From: Glutamicibacter sp. JL.03c | GTDB lineage: Bacteria; Actinomycetota; Actinomycetes; Actinomycetales; Micrococcaceae | Length of the DNA stretch: 64,000 bases | Assembly: GCF_025854375.1 (NCBI RefSeq) | Contig: NZ_CP107575.1 | Location: 1,798,001-1,862,000, forward strand | Direction: 5' to 3' | Part shown: one piece after another, positions 54,229 through 63,150 of the stretch | Position numbering within the stretch: position 1 is the first letter of the stretch | Layout: each line of letters starts with the position of its first letter | Translations under genes and position numbers: made by a program | Notes under the pieces: generated by a model | The model's input: only the letters and a program-made list of their open reading frames with translations | Databases searched by the model: none | Told to the model about the DNA's origin: nothing

Positions 54229-56367
54229 TTACAGTGCGCAGGAAACGCAACCCTCAACTTCGGTGCCTTCCAAGGCCATCTGGCGAAGGCGAATGTAGTA
54301 AAGGCTCTTAATGCCCTTGCGCCATGCGTAGATCTGAGCCTTGTTGATGTCGCGAGTAGTTACGGTGTCCTTGAAGAACAGAGTCAGCGACAGGCCCTGG
54401 TCCACGTGCTGGGTAGCAGCGGCATAGGTGTCGATGATCTTCTCGTAGCCGATCTCGTAGGCATCTTCGTAGAAATCGATGTTCTCGTTGTTCATGTAAG
54501 GAGCCGGGTAGTAAACGCGGCCGATCTTACCTTCCTTGCGGATCTCGATCTTCGCTGCGACCGGGTGGATCGAGGAAGTCGAGTTGTTGATGTACGAGAT
54601 CGAACCGGTTGGCGGAACAGCCTGCAGGTTCTGGTTGTAGATACCGTGCTCCATGACCGAAGCCTTCAGCGCATTCCAATCTTCCTGGGTAGGAATGTGA
54701 ATGTCAGCGAAGAGCTCGCGTACGCGCTCGGTCGCTGGTACCCACTGCTGATCGGTGTACTTGTCGAAGAATTCACCCGACGCGTACTTCGAGTTCTCGA
54801 AGTTATCGAAGGTTTCACCGCGTTCGATAGCGATCTTGTTCGACGCAGTCAGGGCGTGGAACAGAATCGTGTAGAAGTAGATATTGGTGAAATCGATGCC
54901 TTCTTCAGAACCGTAGTAGATGTGCTCGCGAGCGAGGAATCCGTGCAGGTTCATCTGGCCCAGGCCGATAGCGTGCGACTTCTTGTTGCCGTCAGCGATC
55001 GAAGGAACCGAGCCGATGTACGACATATCGGACACGGCGCTCAGGGCGCGAATCGCGATTTCAACCGAGCCTGCGAGGTTCTTGCCGTCCATGGCCTTGG
55101 CAATGTTCATCGAGCCCAGGTTGCAGGAAATGTCCTTGCCGACCTTGGAGTAGCTCAAATCGTCGCCGAATTCGGAAGCCGAGGAAACCTGCAGGATCTC
55201 CGAGCAGAGGTTCGACATCGTGATGCGGCCAGCAATTGGGTTGGCCTTGTTCACGGTATCTTCGAACATGATGTACGGGTAACCGGATTCGAACTGGATC
55301 TCAGCTACGGTCTGGAAGAACTCGCGGGCGTTGATCTTGGACTTCTTGATTCGCGAGTCGTCGACCATCTCGTAGTACTTTTCAGTAACCGAGATTTCGC
55401 TGAACGGCACACCGTAAACGCGTTCCACGTCGTACGGGCTGAACAGGTACATGTCTTCGTTCTTGCGAGCTAGCTCGAAAGTAACGTCTGGGATGACAAC
55501 ACCCAGCGACAGGGTCTTGATACGGATCTTCTCGTCAGCGTTTTCACGCTTGGTATCCAAGAAGCGGTAGATATCCGGGTGGTGCGCGTTCAGGTATACC
55601 GCACCGGCACCCTGGCGGGCGCCCAGCTGGTTAGCGTAGGAGAAGGAGTCTTCCAGAAGCTTCATCACCGGGATGACGCCGGAGGACTGGTTCTCGATCT
55701 GCTTGATCGGTGCACCGTGCTCGCGCAGGTTGGTCAGCGACAGGGCAACGCCACCGCCGCGCTTGGACAGTTGCAGCGAGGAGTTGACCGCACGGGCGAT
55801 CGATTCCATGTTGTCTTCAATGCGAAGCAGGAAGCAGGAGACTAGCTCGCCGCGCTGTGCCTTGCCGGCATTGAGGAAGGTCGGGGTCGCAGGCTGGAAG
55901 CGGCCGTCGATGATTTCGTCGACCAGCTGGGTAGCAAGCTTTTCATCGCCTCGCGCAAGGTGCAGGGCCACCATGCATACGCGATCTTCATAACGTTCCA
56001 GGTAACGCTTGCCGTCGAAGGTCTTCAGCGTGTACGAGGTGTAGAACTTGAATGCTCCCAAGAAGGTTTCGAAACGGAACTTCTTGTTGAATGCGTGCTT
56101 GAAGAGATCGCGAATGAAGTTCATCGAGTACTGGTCAAGCGTCTCGCGCTCGTAGTACTCGTGCTTCACGAGGTATTCGAGCTTCTCGTCAAGATCGTGG
56201 AAGAACACGGTGTTGTTGTTCACGTGATCCAGGAAGTACTGGCGGGCTGCATAGCGGTCCACCTCGAACTGGATCTTTCCATCTGGACCGTAAAGGTTCA
56301 GCATGGCATTCAGGTCGTTGTAGCTCAAGCCCTGGAACTGGGCTGGGAGCTCCTTTGAGCTCGTCAT
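54229..56367 (-). CDS. nrdE: Class Ib ribonucleotide reductase alpha subunit NrdE
   Basis: A 712-residue catalytic subunit. It starts [20 protein letters not shown]; the active-site and radical residues are in [14 protein letters not shown], in [10 protein letters not shown] and in the [15 protein letters not shown] segment. The C-terminal EGCVSCAL carries the redox cysteine pair reduced by NrdH. It lacks the ATP-cone, as expected for class Ib. The ATG at 56367 overlaps the nrdI stop (ATGA) and has AGGA upstream; the TTG at 56400 is a weaker alternative. Confidence 0.96.
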   Translation of the reverse strand: MTSSKELPAQFQGLSYNDLNAMLNLYGPDGKIQFEVDRYAARQYFLDHVNNNTVFFHDLDEKLEYLVKHEYYERETLDQYSMNFIRDLFKHAFNKKFRFETFLGAFKFYTSYTLKTFDGKRYLERYEDRVCMVALHLARGDEKLATQLVDEIIDGRFQPATPTFLNAGKAQRGELVSCFLLRIEDNMESIARAVNSSLQLSKRGGGVALSLTNLREHGAPIKQIENQSSGVIPVMKLLEDSFSYANQLGARQGAGAVYLNAHHPDIYRFLDTKRENADEKIRIKTLSLGVVIPDVTFELARKNEDMYLFSPYDVERVYGVPFSEISVTEKYYEMVDDSRIKKSKINAREFFQTVAEIQFESGYPYIMFEDTVNKANPIAGRITMSNLCSEILQVSSASEFGDDLSYSKVGKDISCNLGSMNIAKAMDGKNLAGSVEIAIRALSAVSDMSYIGSVPSIADGNKKSHAIGLGQMNLHGFLAREHIYYGSEEGIDFTNIYFYTILFHALTASNKIAIERGETFDNFENSKYASGEFFDKYTDQQWVPATERVRELFADIHIPTQEDWNALKASVMEHGIYNQNLQAVPPTGSISYINNSTSSIHPVAAKIEIRKEGKIGRVYYPAPYMNNENIDFYEDAYEIGYEKIIDTYAAATQHVDQGLSLTLFFKDTVTTRDINKAQIYAWRKGIKSLYYIRLRQMALEGTEVEGCVSCAL

Positions 56368-56849
56368 CGTTCCTGCCAATTCTGCGACGCTGGTGTCCAA
56401 AAGGTTTCAAGCCCTTCTTTGACGTTGAGAACGTCTTCTGAGGTTCCCATGAGTTCGAATGTATAAAGTACGGGTACGTTGCATTTCTGGGCAATACGCT
56501 TAGCCGCAATGCAGTAGTACTCGCCGAAGTTTGTGTTCCCCGCGCCGATTACACCGCGAAGATTTGCCCGGTTTTCGTCATGCCGCAGGAATTTCATGAT
56601 CTGCGGAACAATCGAATGCTTGCCTCGTTCTCCACCGTAGGTGGGGATGAGCAATACGTACGGAGCGGTGGAGATGAGCGGCGGCTCGGTCGCAAAAACC
56701 GGAATCCGAGCCGCGTCCATCTCGAGTTTATCCACGAATCTTTTGGTGTTCTCGGAAACCGATGAGAAGAAAATCAGGTTCGATTTCGTGAACTCTACTG
56801 GTTCGTGGGCCTCAGCGTTTTGCTTGTCAGCAAGAGCTGTAGGTGACAT
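56364..56849 (-). CDS. nrdI: Flavodoxin-like NrdI
   Basis: A 161-residue flavoprotein that supplies oxidant for the manganese cofactor of NrdF. Motifs: [17 protein letters not shown] for [21 protein letters not shown] and [22 protein letters not shown] 56849 is preferred because GGAGG is nine bases before it; the TTG at 56870 would include residues without similarity. It lies between nrdH and nrdE. Confidence 0.95.
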   Translation of the reverse strand: MSPTALADKQNAEAHEPVEFTKSNLIFFSSVSENTKRFVDKLEMDAARIPVFATEPPLISTAPYVLLIPTYGGERGKHSIVPQIMKFLRHDENRANLRGVIGAGNTNFGEYYCIAAKRIAQKCNVPVLYTFELMGTSEDVLNVKEGLETFWTPASQNWQER

Positions 56850-56893
56850 CCTCTTTCGCCTCCACTGCAAAGTGAGCGGAATGGGCTCGTGCT

Positions 56894-57124
56894 TTAGTTA
56901 GCTGGAGCCAGCAATTCGATCTTGTCTGGGCGGAAGCCCGACCAGTGATCATCGTCGGTGATGACAACAGGTGCCTGCATGTAGCCCAAGCCACGTACGT
57001 GCTCCAAGGCAGCGGCATCCTGTGAGATGTCGACCTTGTTGTACTCGACACCCTTCTTATCCAACGCGCGGTAAGTAGCGTTGCACTGAACGCAGGAAGG
57101 CTTCGTGTAAACCGTGATGGCCAT
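56894..57124 (-). CDS. nrdH: Glutaredoxin-like NrdH
   Basis: A 76-residue electron donor for class Ib reductase. The active site is YTKPSCVQCNATYRAL (CVQC) and the hallmark WSGFRPDKI is near the C-terminus, which distinguishes it from the mycoredoxin at 44.5 kb. It begins the nrdHIE transcript, with a 5' region of about 130 bp behind a promoter that overlaps an NrdR box. Confidence 0.95.
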   Translation of the reverse strand: MAITVYTKPSCVQCNATYRALDKKGVEYNKVDISQDAAALEHVRGLGYMQAPVVITDDDHWSGFRPDKIELLAPAN

Positions 57125-57259
57125 GTCCCTGATCCCCTTTAGAAATTCTTGATGTTGGCCGGTTTCCCTCTTGTTGAGAGAAAGTCCCAGCTGTCCTTTC
57201 GGATGCCTCAAAAATCAGTTTTCGAGGTGCTACTGGTGCGAGCCGCACCAACGGGTTCA

Positions 57260-57307
57260 ATACTACATGTTGTGTTTAGCCGGTCAAGCGGCCACAACAT
57301 GATGTAT
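57260..57307 (-). promoter_or_regulatory. nrdH promoter with a pair of NrdR boxes
   Basis: On the minus strand TTGACC (57282-57287) and TAGTAT (57260-57265) are separated by 16 bp. One NrdR-type box (57260-57275, core CTACATGTTG) covers the -10 and spacer; a second (57292-57307, core CAACATGATG, one mismatch) lies just upstream of the -35. The box starts are 32 bp apart, the spacing known for NrdR. Confidence 0.82.
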
Positions 57308-57471
57308 TACAAGTATGTCATTCTTCCCCGCCAACGTCCACAGGAACTGTGGATATTCGACCCCGTTTAAACCGCGATTTTTCGGGGTCTGCCCAATGTT
57401 GTCCACAGTCCTGCCAGCGGTGCATGTGGGTTAAAAATTCTTCCTGTGAGATGTTCCTCGGCGTGTTCCGC

Positions 57472-57520
57472 CTCCCATATCTAGTTGTGCCCTCCCAGGG
57501 AGTACCACTACATCTAGTGT
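57472..57520 (-). promoter_or_regulatory. Second, distal pair of NrdR-like boxes
   Basis: CCACTACATCTAGTGT (57505-57520) fits the NrdR consensus almost perfectly, and a weaker copy with core CATATCTAG lies at 57472-57487, 33 bp away. No promoter or divergent gene is evident next to this pair. Confidence 0.65.
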
Positions 57521-57580
57521 GGCCCCGGAGACCGACACTATGAGGAGCCAAAGACCCGCGCTGTGCACAACACAGCACCG

Positions 57581-57613
57581 AGGACGGCCGCTGCTTCCAG
57601 CTGGCCGTCCTCT
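57581..57613. terminator. Hairpin downstream of the YggS-like gene
   Basis: GAGGACGGCC and GGCCGTCCTC pair perfectly around a 12-base loop about 35 bp after the stop. No T tract follows, so it may be a weak or bidirectional terminator. Confidence 0.6.
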
Positions 57614-57648
57614 CTGCTTCAGCTCAGACCCCTGCCACAGCCGGCAGC

Positions 57649-58383
57649 TCAGGCATAATTCCGGGCGCCGAAGATCCCTTGGCCCACACGCACCACAGTC
57701 GCCCCCTCGGAGATGGCAAGCTCGTAGTCGCCGCTCATGCCCATCGACAGTTGCTCGAAGCCCTGCGGAGCGTTCTGCTGCAGCTGCTCCAGCATCCGGC
57801 GCAAGGAAGCGAAATTGCCGCGCACCTGCTGCTGGTCATTCGTGTTGGCTGCCATGGTCATCAGGCCCACCGGGGTGAGCCGATCCAGAGGAGCCAAGGA
57901 GGCCAGCAGGCCGGCGGCCTCGGATGCCAGGATCCCGGACTTGCTTTCCTCCCCGGAGGTATTGACCTGGATGAAGACTTCCAGTGTCCGGTCCTCCAGC
58001 TCCAGCCGGCGCTGCAGCGTCTCTGCCAGCTTCAATGAATCCAAGGCGTGGAACTCATCGGCAAATTGCGCGACGAACTTCGCCTTGTTGGTTTGCAGCG
58101 GGCCGATGATGGCGTAGCGCAGGTGGGGAAAGTCCTCGCGGAAGTGCTCGTACTTGCCTTGGGCCTCCTGCACCTTGTTCTCCCCCAAGGTGTCCACCCC
58201 GGCGGCAATGGCAAGTTCCAGCCGCTCGGTGCCAATGGTCTTGGTCACCGGCAGCAGCCGCACCGAGCCGGCCTCGCGGCCCGCTGCAGTGCACGCGGCG
58301 GCGATGCGCTGATTGACCGCTGCCAGATTGCGAACGAAATCCTCGGTAGTGGCCGCATGGGCGGCAGCAGGTTGCGAAGTCAA
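57649..58383 (-). CDS. YggS/PROSC-type PLP homeostasis protein
   Basis: A 244-residue PLP-binding barrel protein that buffers pyridoxal phosphate. Key blocks: RLLPVTKTIGTERLELAIAA with the PLP lysine, GENKVQEAQGKYEHF, IIGPLQTNKAKFVAQF, IQVNTSGEESKSG and LSMGMSGDYELAISEGATVV with VRVGQGIFGAR. The start is taken as TTG 58383; a TTG at 58425 would lie inside the terminator hairpin of poxB and is unlikely. The N-terminus is uncertain. Confidence 0.9.
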   Translation of the reverse strand: MTSQPAAAHAATTEDFVRNLAAVNQRIAAACTAAGREAGSVRLLPVTKTIGTERLELAIAAGVDTLGENKVQEAQGKYEHFREDFPHLRYAIIGPLQTNKAKFVAQFADEFHALDSLKLAETLQRRLELEDRTLEVFIQVNTSGEESKSGILASEAAGLLASLAPLDRLTPVGLMTMAANTNDQQQVRGNFASLRRMLEQLQQNAPQGFEQLSMGMSGDYELAISEGATVVRVGQGIFGARNYA

Positions 58384-58410
58384 AACGCCAACTTTCTCGA
58401 TCTCCCAAAG

Positions 58411-58440
58411 TGTTGCTGGCGCCAAAAGGCGCCAGCAACA
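58411..58440. terminator. 13-bp perfect hairpin after the pyruvate oxidoreductase gene
   Basis: TGTTGCTGGCGCC (58411-58423) and GGCGCCAGCAACA (58428-58440) enclose loop AAAA, 17 bp after the poxB stop. On the minus strand a short T-rich stretch follows. Confidence 0.82.
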
Positions 58441-58457
58441 AGCATAGGCATAAACGC

Positions 58458-60182
58458 CTAGAACATTTGCCTCCAGTTGGTCTTGGCCAGATCCAGCAGC
58501 TCGTCTCCGCGTCCTGAGAGCACGGTGCGAATGGCGTAGAGCGCAAAGCCCTTGGCCTGTTCCAGCTTGATATTCGGCGGCATCGACATCTCCTGGCGGT
58601 CGGTGACCACATCCAGCACCGCCGGCCCGTCGTGGGCCAGGAACTCCGCGATCGTGGATTCGAGCTGCGCGGAGTCATCCACGCGGTAGCCCTTCAGCCC
58701 GGTGGCCGTGGCCACCGCACCGAAATCCGGGTTCTGCAGATCCGTGGCATAGGTGACAAAGCCGGCGGCCTTCATCTCCAGCTCGACGAAGTTCAGCGAG
58801 GAGTTGTTGAAGACCACGATCTTCACCGGCAGCTTGTTCTGGACCGCGGTCAGCAGTTCGCCGAGCATCATGGACAGGCCGCCGTCTCCGGCAAAGGCGA
58901 TCACCTGCCGCCTGCGGTCGATGGCTTGCGCGCCCAGGGCATGGCACAGGGCGTTGGCCATGGATCCGTGGTTGAAGGAACCGAGCACGCGCCGCTTGCC
59001 GGTCATGGTCAGATAGCGGGCGGCCCAGATGACCGGAGAGCCGACATCGGCAGTGAAGATCGCATCATCGTTGGCGGCCTGGTCGATCAGCCGCGCCAGG
59101 TACTGCGGATGAATAGCAGCTCCCGGCTTTGAGCCGGTGGCCAGTTCATCAAGCTTGGTCCTGGTCTTGCGGTAGTGCTCCAGCGCATTCTCCAGGTGCT
59201 TGCGATGGGTTTGCACCGGCAACAGCGCGTTCAGCGCGGCCGCGGTATCCTTCACGGTGCCCACCAGCGGGACATCCACCCGGGTGCGGCGCCCGATCTG
59301 CTCGCCTCGGAGATCCACCTGGATGATGGTGGCGTGCTGCGGATAGAACTGCTGGTACGGGAAGTCGGTGCCCAGCATGAGCAGCACGTCGCATTCATCG
59401 ATGGCCTTGGCCCCGGAGGCAAAGCCCAAAAGCCCGGTCATCCCCACATCGAAGGGGTTGTCGTACTCGATATGCTCCTTGCCGCGCAGGGCATGGACGA
59501 TCGGGGCGGCCAGCTTGTCAGCGAGCGCGACCACTTCATCGTGGGCGCCGGCCACACCGGCACCAGCAAGGATGGTGACCTTGCGCGAGCCTTCGAGGAT
59601 CTCGGCGGCCTGCTCCAATTCCGCTTCATTGGGCAGCACCCGGGGATTGGTCTTGACGACCTGCTGGGTCGCGGCTCGCTCCATCTCCGACAGGGCGACA
59701 TCTCCGGAGATCACCAGCACCGCCACGCCGCGCTTCTCGATGGCCTCGCGCATCGCGATCCGCAGCATCCGAGGCATCTGCTTGGCATCGGAGACCTGTT
59801 CGGCATACACCGAGCAGCCACGGAAGACCTCAACCGGATTGGTCTCCTGGAAATAATTGGAACCGATTTCCTCGGTGGGGATCTGGGCGGCGATGGCCAG
59901 CACCGGCACCCGGGAACGATTCGCGTCGTACAGGCCGTTGATCAGGTGCAAGTTGCCCGGGCCGCAAGAGCCCACGCACACCGCGATCCCGCCGGTGATT
60001 TCCGCTTCCGCCGCGGCGGCGAAGGCGGCGGCTTCCTCGTGGCGGTGATGCACCCATTGAATGCGGCCGTTCTCCCGCAGGGCATCGGTCAATCCATTCA
60101 AGGAATCGCCCGGGATGCCATAGATTCGGCGCACCCCCTGGGTGTCAAGCTGTTCAATCAGGTGGTCGGCTACGGTAGGCAA
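58458..60182 (-). CDS. poxB: Pyruvate:quinone oxidoreductase (pyruvate oxidase)
   Basis: A 574-residue thiamine-diphosphate flavoenzyme converting pyruvate to acetate and CO2 with electrons to quinone. N-terminal pyrimidine-binding segment (RRIYGIPGDSLNGLTDAL with the catalytic Glu in HHRHEEAAAF), central FAD domain (LLMLGTDFPYQQFYP), and the pyrophosphate motif GDGGLSMMLGELLTAVQNKL ending in VFNN. The C-terminus with AIRTVLSGRGDEL could be the membrane-activation tail. The start is TTG 60182 because AGGAGG lies six bases upstream; the GTG at 60200 would place that site inside the gene. Confidence 0.94.
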   Translation of the reverse strand: MPTVADHLIEQLDTQGVRRIYGIPGDSLNGLTDALRENGRIQWVHHRHEEAAAFAAAAEAEITGGIAVCVGSCGPGNLHLINGLYDANRSRVPVLAIAAQIPTEEIGSNYFQETNPVEVFRGCSVYAEQVSDAKQMPRMLRIAMREAIEKRGVAVLVISGDVALSEMERAATQQVVKTNPRVLPNEAELEQAAEILEGSRKVTILAGAGVAGAHDEVVALADKLAAPIVHALRGKEHIEYDNPFDVGMTGLLGFASGAKAIDECDVLLMLGTDFPYQQFYPQHATIIQVDLRGEQIGRRTRVDVPLVGTVKDTAAALNALLPVQTHRKHLENALEHYRKTRTKLDELATGSKPGAAIHPQYLARLIDQAANDDAIFTADVGSPVIWAARYLTMTGKRRVLGSFNHGSMANALCHALGAQAIDRRRQVIAFAGDGGLSMMLGELLTAVQNKLPVKIVVFNNSSLNFVELEMKAAGFVTYATDLQNPDFGAVATATGLKGYRVDDSAQLESTIAEFLAHDGPAVLDVVTDRQEMSMPPNIKLEQAKGFALYAIRTVLSGRGDELLDLAKTNWRQMF

Positions 60183-60361
60183 AACATTCCTCCTGCACAC
60201 AATGTTCCAGTGGGTCTACTGCTCACCCTACTGTGCAGTTCTTCCTTGTGCCATGGATTTTGCCTCCCGGACCAGGTTCCTCCCAACACACCATGAGGTG
60301 CCGCAGCCCACAAGAGACAGGAACGCTGCGGAACCGGGCGCGGATTGGCTAGGCTGGAGAG

Positions 60362-60724
60362 ATGATGAATGAACCGCAGCGCATGGCCAATACCTCCAAG
60401 CTTCCGGCAGGAGCGAGCAATGGAGCGCTGTGGAAGCTGGAACCGGCAGATCGGGACCTCGACGCCAACGTCATCTCCCTGGCGCCCGGAGAGCAGATCG
60501 GCGAACATCTGGGACCTGCCCTGGATGTGCTGCTGCACATCTTCGCCGGCTCGGGCGTGTTGCACACCGCCGGCGGGCGGATCGAGCTGGAAGTCGGAGA
60601 CATCATCTACCTGCCTGCGCACAGCCAGCGCCGTTTCACCGCCGGGGAGCAAGGCCTGGCATATTTCTCGGTGCATCAGCGCAAGAGCACCACGGGCTTG
60701 ATGCCTGCGCCACGCCGCAGCTAG
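60362..60724 (+). CDS. Cupin-domain protein
   Basis: A 120-residue single-cupin protein. The first motif is LAPGEQIGEHLGPALDVLLH-like and the second LEVGDIIYLPAHSQRRF; some metal ligands are present (His in GEH and HSQRR). The enzymatic or binding role is not clear. It converges on the Cds1-like gene with a 10-bp gap. Confidence 0.82.
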   Translation: MMNEPQRMANTSKLPAGASNGALWKLEPADRDLDANVISLAPGEQIGEHLGPALDVLLHIFAGSGVLHTAGGRIELEVGDIIYLPAHSQRRFTAGEQGLAYFSVHQRKSTTGLMPAPRRS

Positions 60725-60734
60725 CGGGCCAGCT

Positions 60735-61799
60735 CTAGCTGCTCCACACGCCTTCATCGAGGAACCGCTGCATCTGCGCAGCATAGGGCGCCAGATCAAG
60801 GCCCTGCTCATCAAGCCACTGCTGGTTGTAATAGGTATTGGCGTAGCGCTCGCCGGAGTCGCAGATCAACGTCACCACGCTGCCCTGCTCGCCGCGCTCG
60901 AGCATCTGGGCGATGATCCCGAAGGCGGCGTAGAGATTGGTCCCGGTGGAGCCGCCAGCGAAGTAGCGCGTCCTGGAGCGCAGGAAGTGCATGGCCGCCA
61001 AGGAGGCAGCGTCCGGCACCTGCACCATGTGATCGATGACCCCGGGCATGAACGAGGCCTCCACCTTGGGCCTGCCGATGCCTTCGATCCGCGACCCGGT
61101 GCCGGTGGCGTAGTCCAGGTTGCCGCTGCGCCAGCCCTCGTAGAAGGATGAGCCTTCCGGATCGGCGACGCAGAGGCGGGTCTCGTGCTGCTTATAGCGG
61201 GCATAGCGACCAAAGGTGGCGCTGGTTCCGCCGGTGCCGGCCCCCACCACGATCCAGCTGGGGATCGGGTGCGGTTCGGCAGACATCTGTGCATACACCG
61301 ACTCCGCGATATTGTTGTTGCCGCGCCAGTCGGTGGCCCGCTCGGCATAGGTGAACTGGTCAAGATAGTAGCCAGCTGATTCTGCCGCCAGCTCGCGGGC
61401 GGCGGCATCAACCTGACCTGCTCCGTCGACCAGGTGGCATTGGCCGCCATAGAACTCGATGAGCCTGATCTTCTCGGGGCTCGTTGAGGCGGGCACGACC
61501 GCGATGAATTTCAGGCCGAGCATCCGGGCGAAGTAGGCTTCTGAGACGGCGGTGGAGCCGCTGGAGGCTTCCACCAACGTGGTTCCCTCGGTGATGCGCC
61601 CGTTGACCAGTCCATAAAGGATCAGCGAACGGGCAAGACGGTGCTTGAGCGAACCGGTGGGATGCACCGATTCGTCTTTCAGGTACAGCTCGATCCCCCA
61701 TTGCATGGGAAGTTCAAAACGCAGCAGGTGGGTATCCGCGCTGCGGTTCGCGTCGGCATTGAGCTGAGAAATCGCATGTCGCACCCAAAGATCAGTCAT
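60735..61799 (-). CDS. PLP-dependent cysteine desulfhydrase (Cds1-like)
   Basis: A 354-residue fold-type II PLP enzyme of the cysteine synthase group. The PLP lysine is in [14 protein letters not shown], the substrate loop in [20 protein letters not shown], the phosphate loop in [16 protein letters not shown] and the late [12 protein letters not shown]. It resembles mycobacterial Cds1, which releases H2S, pyruvate and ammonia from cysteine, more than CysK, whose ASSGNTG loop differs. Other possibilities in this superfamily cannot be excluded. Confidence 0.85.
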   Translation of the reverse strand: MTDLWVRHAISQLNADANRSADTHLLRFELPMQWGIELYLKDESVHPTGSLKHRLARSLILYGLVNGRITEGTTLVEASSGSTAVSEAYFARMLGLKFIAVVPASTSPEKIRLIEFYGGQCHLVDGAGQVDAAARELAAESAGYYLDQFTYAERATDWRGNNNIAESVYAQMSAEPHPIPSWIVVGAGTGGTSATFGRYARYKQHETRLCVADPEGSSFYEGWRSGNLDYATGTGSRIEGIGRPKVEASFMPGVIDHMVQVPDAASLAAMHFLRSRTRYFAGGSTGTNLYAAFGIIAQMLERGEQGSVVTLICDSGERYANTYYNQQWLDEQGLDLAPYAAQMQRFLDEGVWSS

Positions 61800-61858
61800 T
61801 CTTCTACTCTAGCGGTGGCATCACGCCCAAACACGCCCGTCATGATAAATTCAAAATT

Positions 61859-62638
61859 GTGGAATTAAAGCTGGTTTCTGGTGGCTACGCGGTCCTGATG
61901 CTTCTGGGTTTGAGCTGGGCCGTCTGGGCGGTTTTCGCTGCGCCAGATCTTGGGGATATTGCCGGTGGCTGGCTTGGACAAGACGCCACTGTCTCTTCTG
62001 TCCCGCTCATCGGCCTGCTCCCCTGGTTCGCCCTCATCCCCTGTCTCGCTGCCTACGCCATCTGGCAGGGAGTCTCGCGGTGGCAGGTGCAGGTGCACCG
62101 GCGTATCCGGCCTTGGGTCGTGGCCATGGTGCTGTCCAACGCGGTATGGGTCTTGTGCCTGCAGCGCGGGCTGATCGGCATGAGCCTGCTGGCTGGAGCG
62201 GCGCTGTTGGCTGTACTCATTCGAATTGTCGTGTCCCTTGACCGAAGCGCCCTGGAACACCGCATCGACCGCTGGATTACCAGGGCTTGTTTCGGGCTAT
62301 TTGCTGGTTGGCTATCAGTGATCATCGTTGCCGAGGCCTTGGCCTTTGCCGCGATGCATCACGGAAACCCGCACTCCTTGATGTTCAAAGGATCCAGTGC
62401 GCTGGCGATTATCCTGCTTGCGTTGTTCCTCTGTGCCATCAGCTTCAAGAATCCGATGGGCATCTATTTGAACGCTGGAGCGTTGTGGGTTCTGGCCTGG
62501 ATCATTCTCGACCGGTATTCAGGGCACGCCACCTCTCCGATCTTTGCCACGGTTTGCCTTGTTGCCGCGGTCATGATGCTGATATGCCTGATCAGCGCAT
62601 TGAGTACCCGGATCCGGCGAATTCTCAGTTCGCACTGA
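61859..62638 (+). CDS. Multi-spanning membrane protein of unknown function
   Basis: A 259-residue protein with about seven hydrophobic segments (for example YAVLMLLGLSWAVWAVF and FWIIL-like WVLAWIILDRY), separated by short loops. No family was recognised, though the tryptophan-rich helices recall TspO/MBR-like proteins. GTG 61859 starts it; a TAAATT element seven bases upstream suggests a leaderless message. It is divergent from the Cds1-like gene. Confidence 0.75.
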   Translation: MELKLVSGGYAVLMLLGLSWAVWAVFAAPDLGDIAGGWLGQDATVSSVPLIGLLPWFALIPCLAAYAIWQGVSRWQVQVHRRIRPWVVAMVLSNAVWVLCLQRGLIGMSLLAGAALLAVLIRIVVSLDRSALEHRIDRWITRACFGLFAGWLSVIIVAEALAFAAMHHGNPHSLMFKGSSALAIILLALFLCAISFKNPMGIYLNAGALWVLAWIILDRYSGHATSPIFATVCLVAAVMMLICLISALSTRIRRILSSH

Positions 62639-62720
62639 GCGCAATGCCCGGCACTTGAGAGCCAACCGCTCGCTGGCTAGGGTGGAAGATGAGGCCTAAA
62701 GGTCCATCAGAGAGGAAAAC

Positions 62721-63071
62721 ATGTCGAAGACTGCTAAGAGCTTTAAAGAAGTTGAAAAGTCGTTGGCGAAACTCGCCAAGGCTGCCAAGGAAGAGCTGCC
62801 CAAGGAAATCCGTGGCGGCTGGACCGAGGCTGTTTCCAGTGTCAACGCCGATGCCATCAGCAAGGCTGGTTCCAACCTGATTGAAAATGTCACCGGCAAT
62901 TCCAAGGCCGCACAGCGGGCCCGTGCCTCGGTGCAGAACGCAGTCCAGACTGCGCAGAAGAATCTGGTTCCGAAGGAGAAATCCCACAAGGGCGGCAAGT
63001 TCCTGATTGTTTCGCTTATTGTTGCCGCGGTCGCCGCAGTGGTTCTCTCCCAGGTGCAGAAGAAGAACTAA
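62721..63071 (+). CDS. Small tail-anchored helical protein
   Basis: A 116-residue protein, mainly charged amphipathic helix (KSFKEVEKSLAKLAKAAKEE), with one C-terminal membrane segment (FLIVSLIVAAVAAVVLSQV) and a short QKKN end. GAGGAAAAC before the ATG is a good ribosome site. No family was recognised; many actinobacteria have similar small proteins of unknown role. It is followed by an exceptionally strong terminator. Confidence 0.78.
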   Translation: MSKTAKSFKEVEKSLAKLAKAAKEELPKEIRGGWTEAVSSVNADAISKAGSNLIENVTGNSKAAQRARASVQNAVQTAQKNLVPKEKSHKGGKFLIVSLIVAAVAAVVLSQVQKKN

Positions 63072-63082
63072 TTTTCCTCTAG

Positions 63083-63141
63083 CGTAGAAAAGCCTCAGGG
63101 CGTGGCAGCCATCGGCTGCCACGCCCTGAGGCTTTTCTACG
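63083..63141. terminator. Very long bidirectional terminator
   Basis: Arms of 28 bp (63083-63110 and 63114-63141) are perfectly complementary around loop ATC, each ending in an A/T-rich GAAAAG/CTTTTC part. It separates two convergent genes. Confidence 0.95.
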
Positions 63142-63150
63142 ACTAGTTCC

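Noticed and set aside
58384-58425. Longer N-terminus for the YggS-like protein from TTG 58425
   Set aside because: The start would lie within the perfect terminator hairpin of the preceding gene, and the added residues have no similarity to the family.
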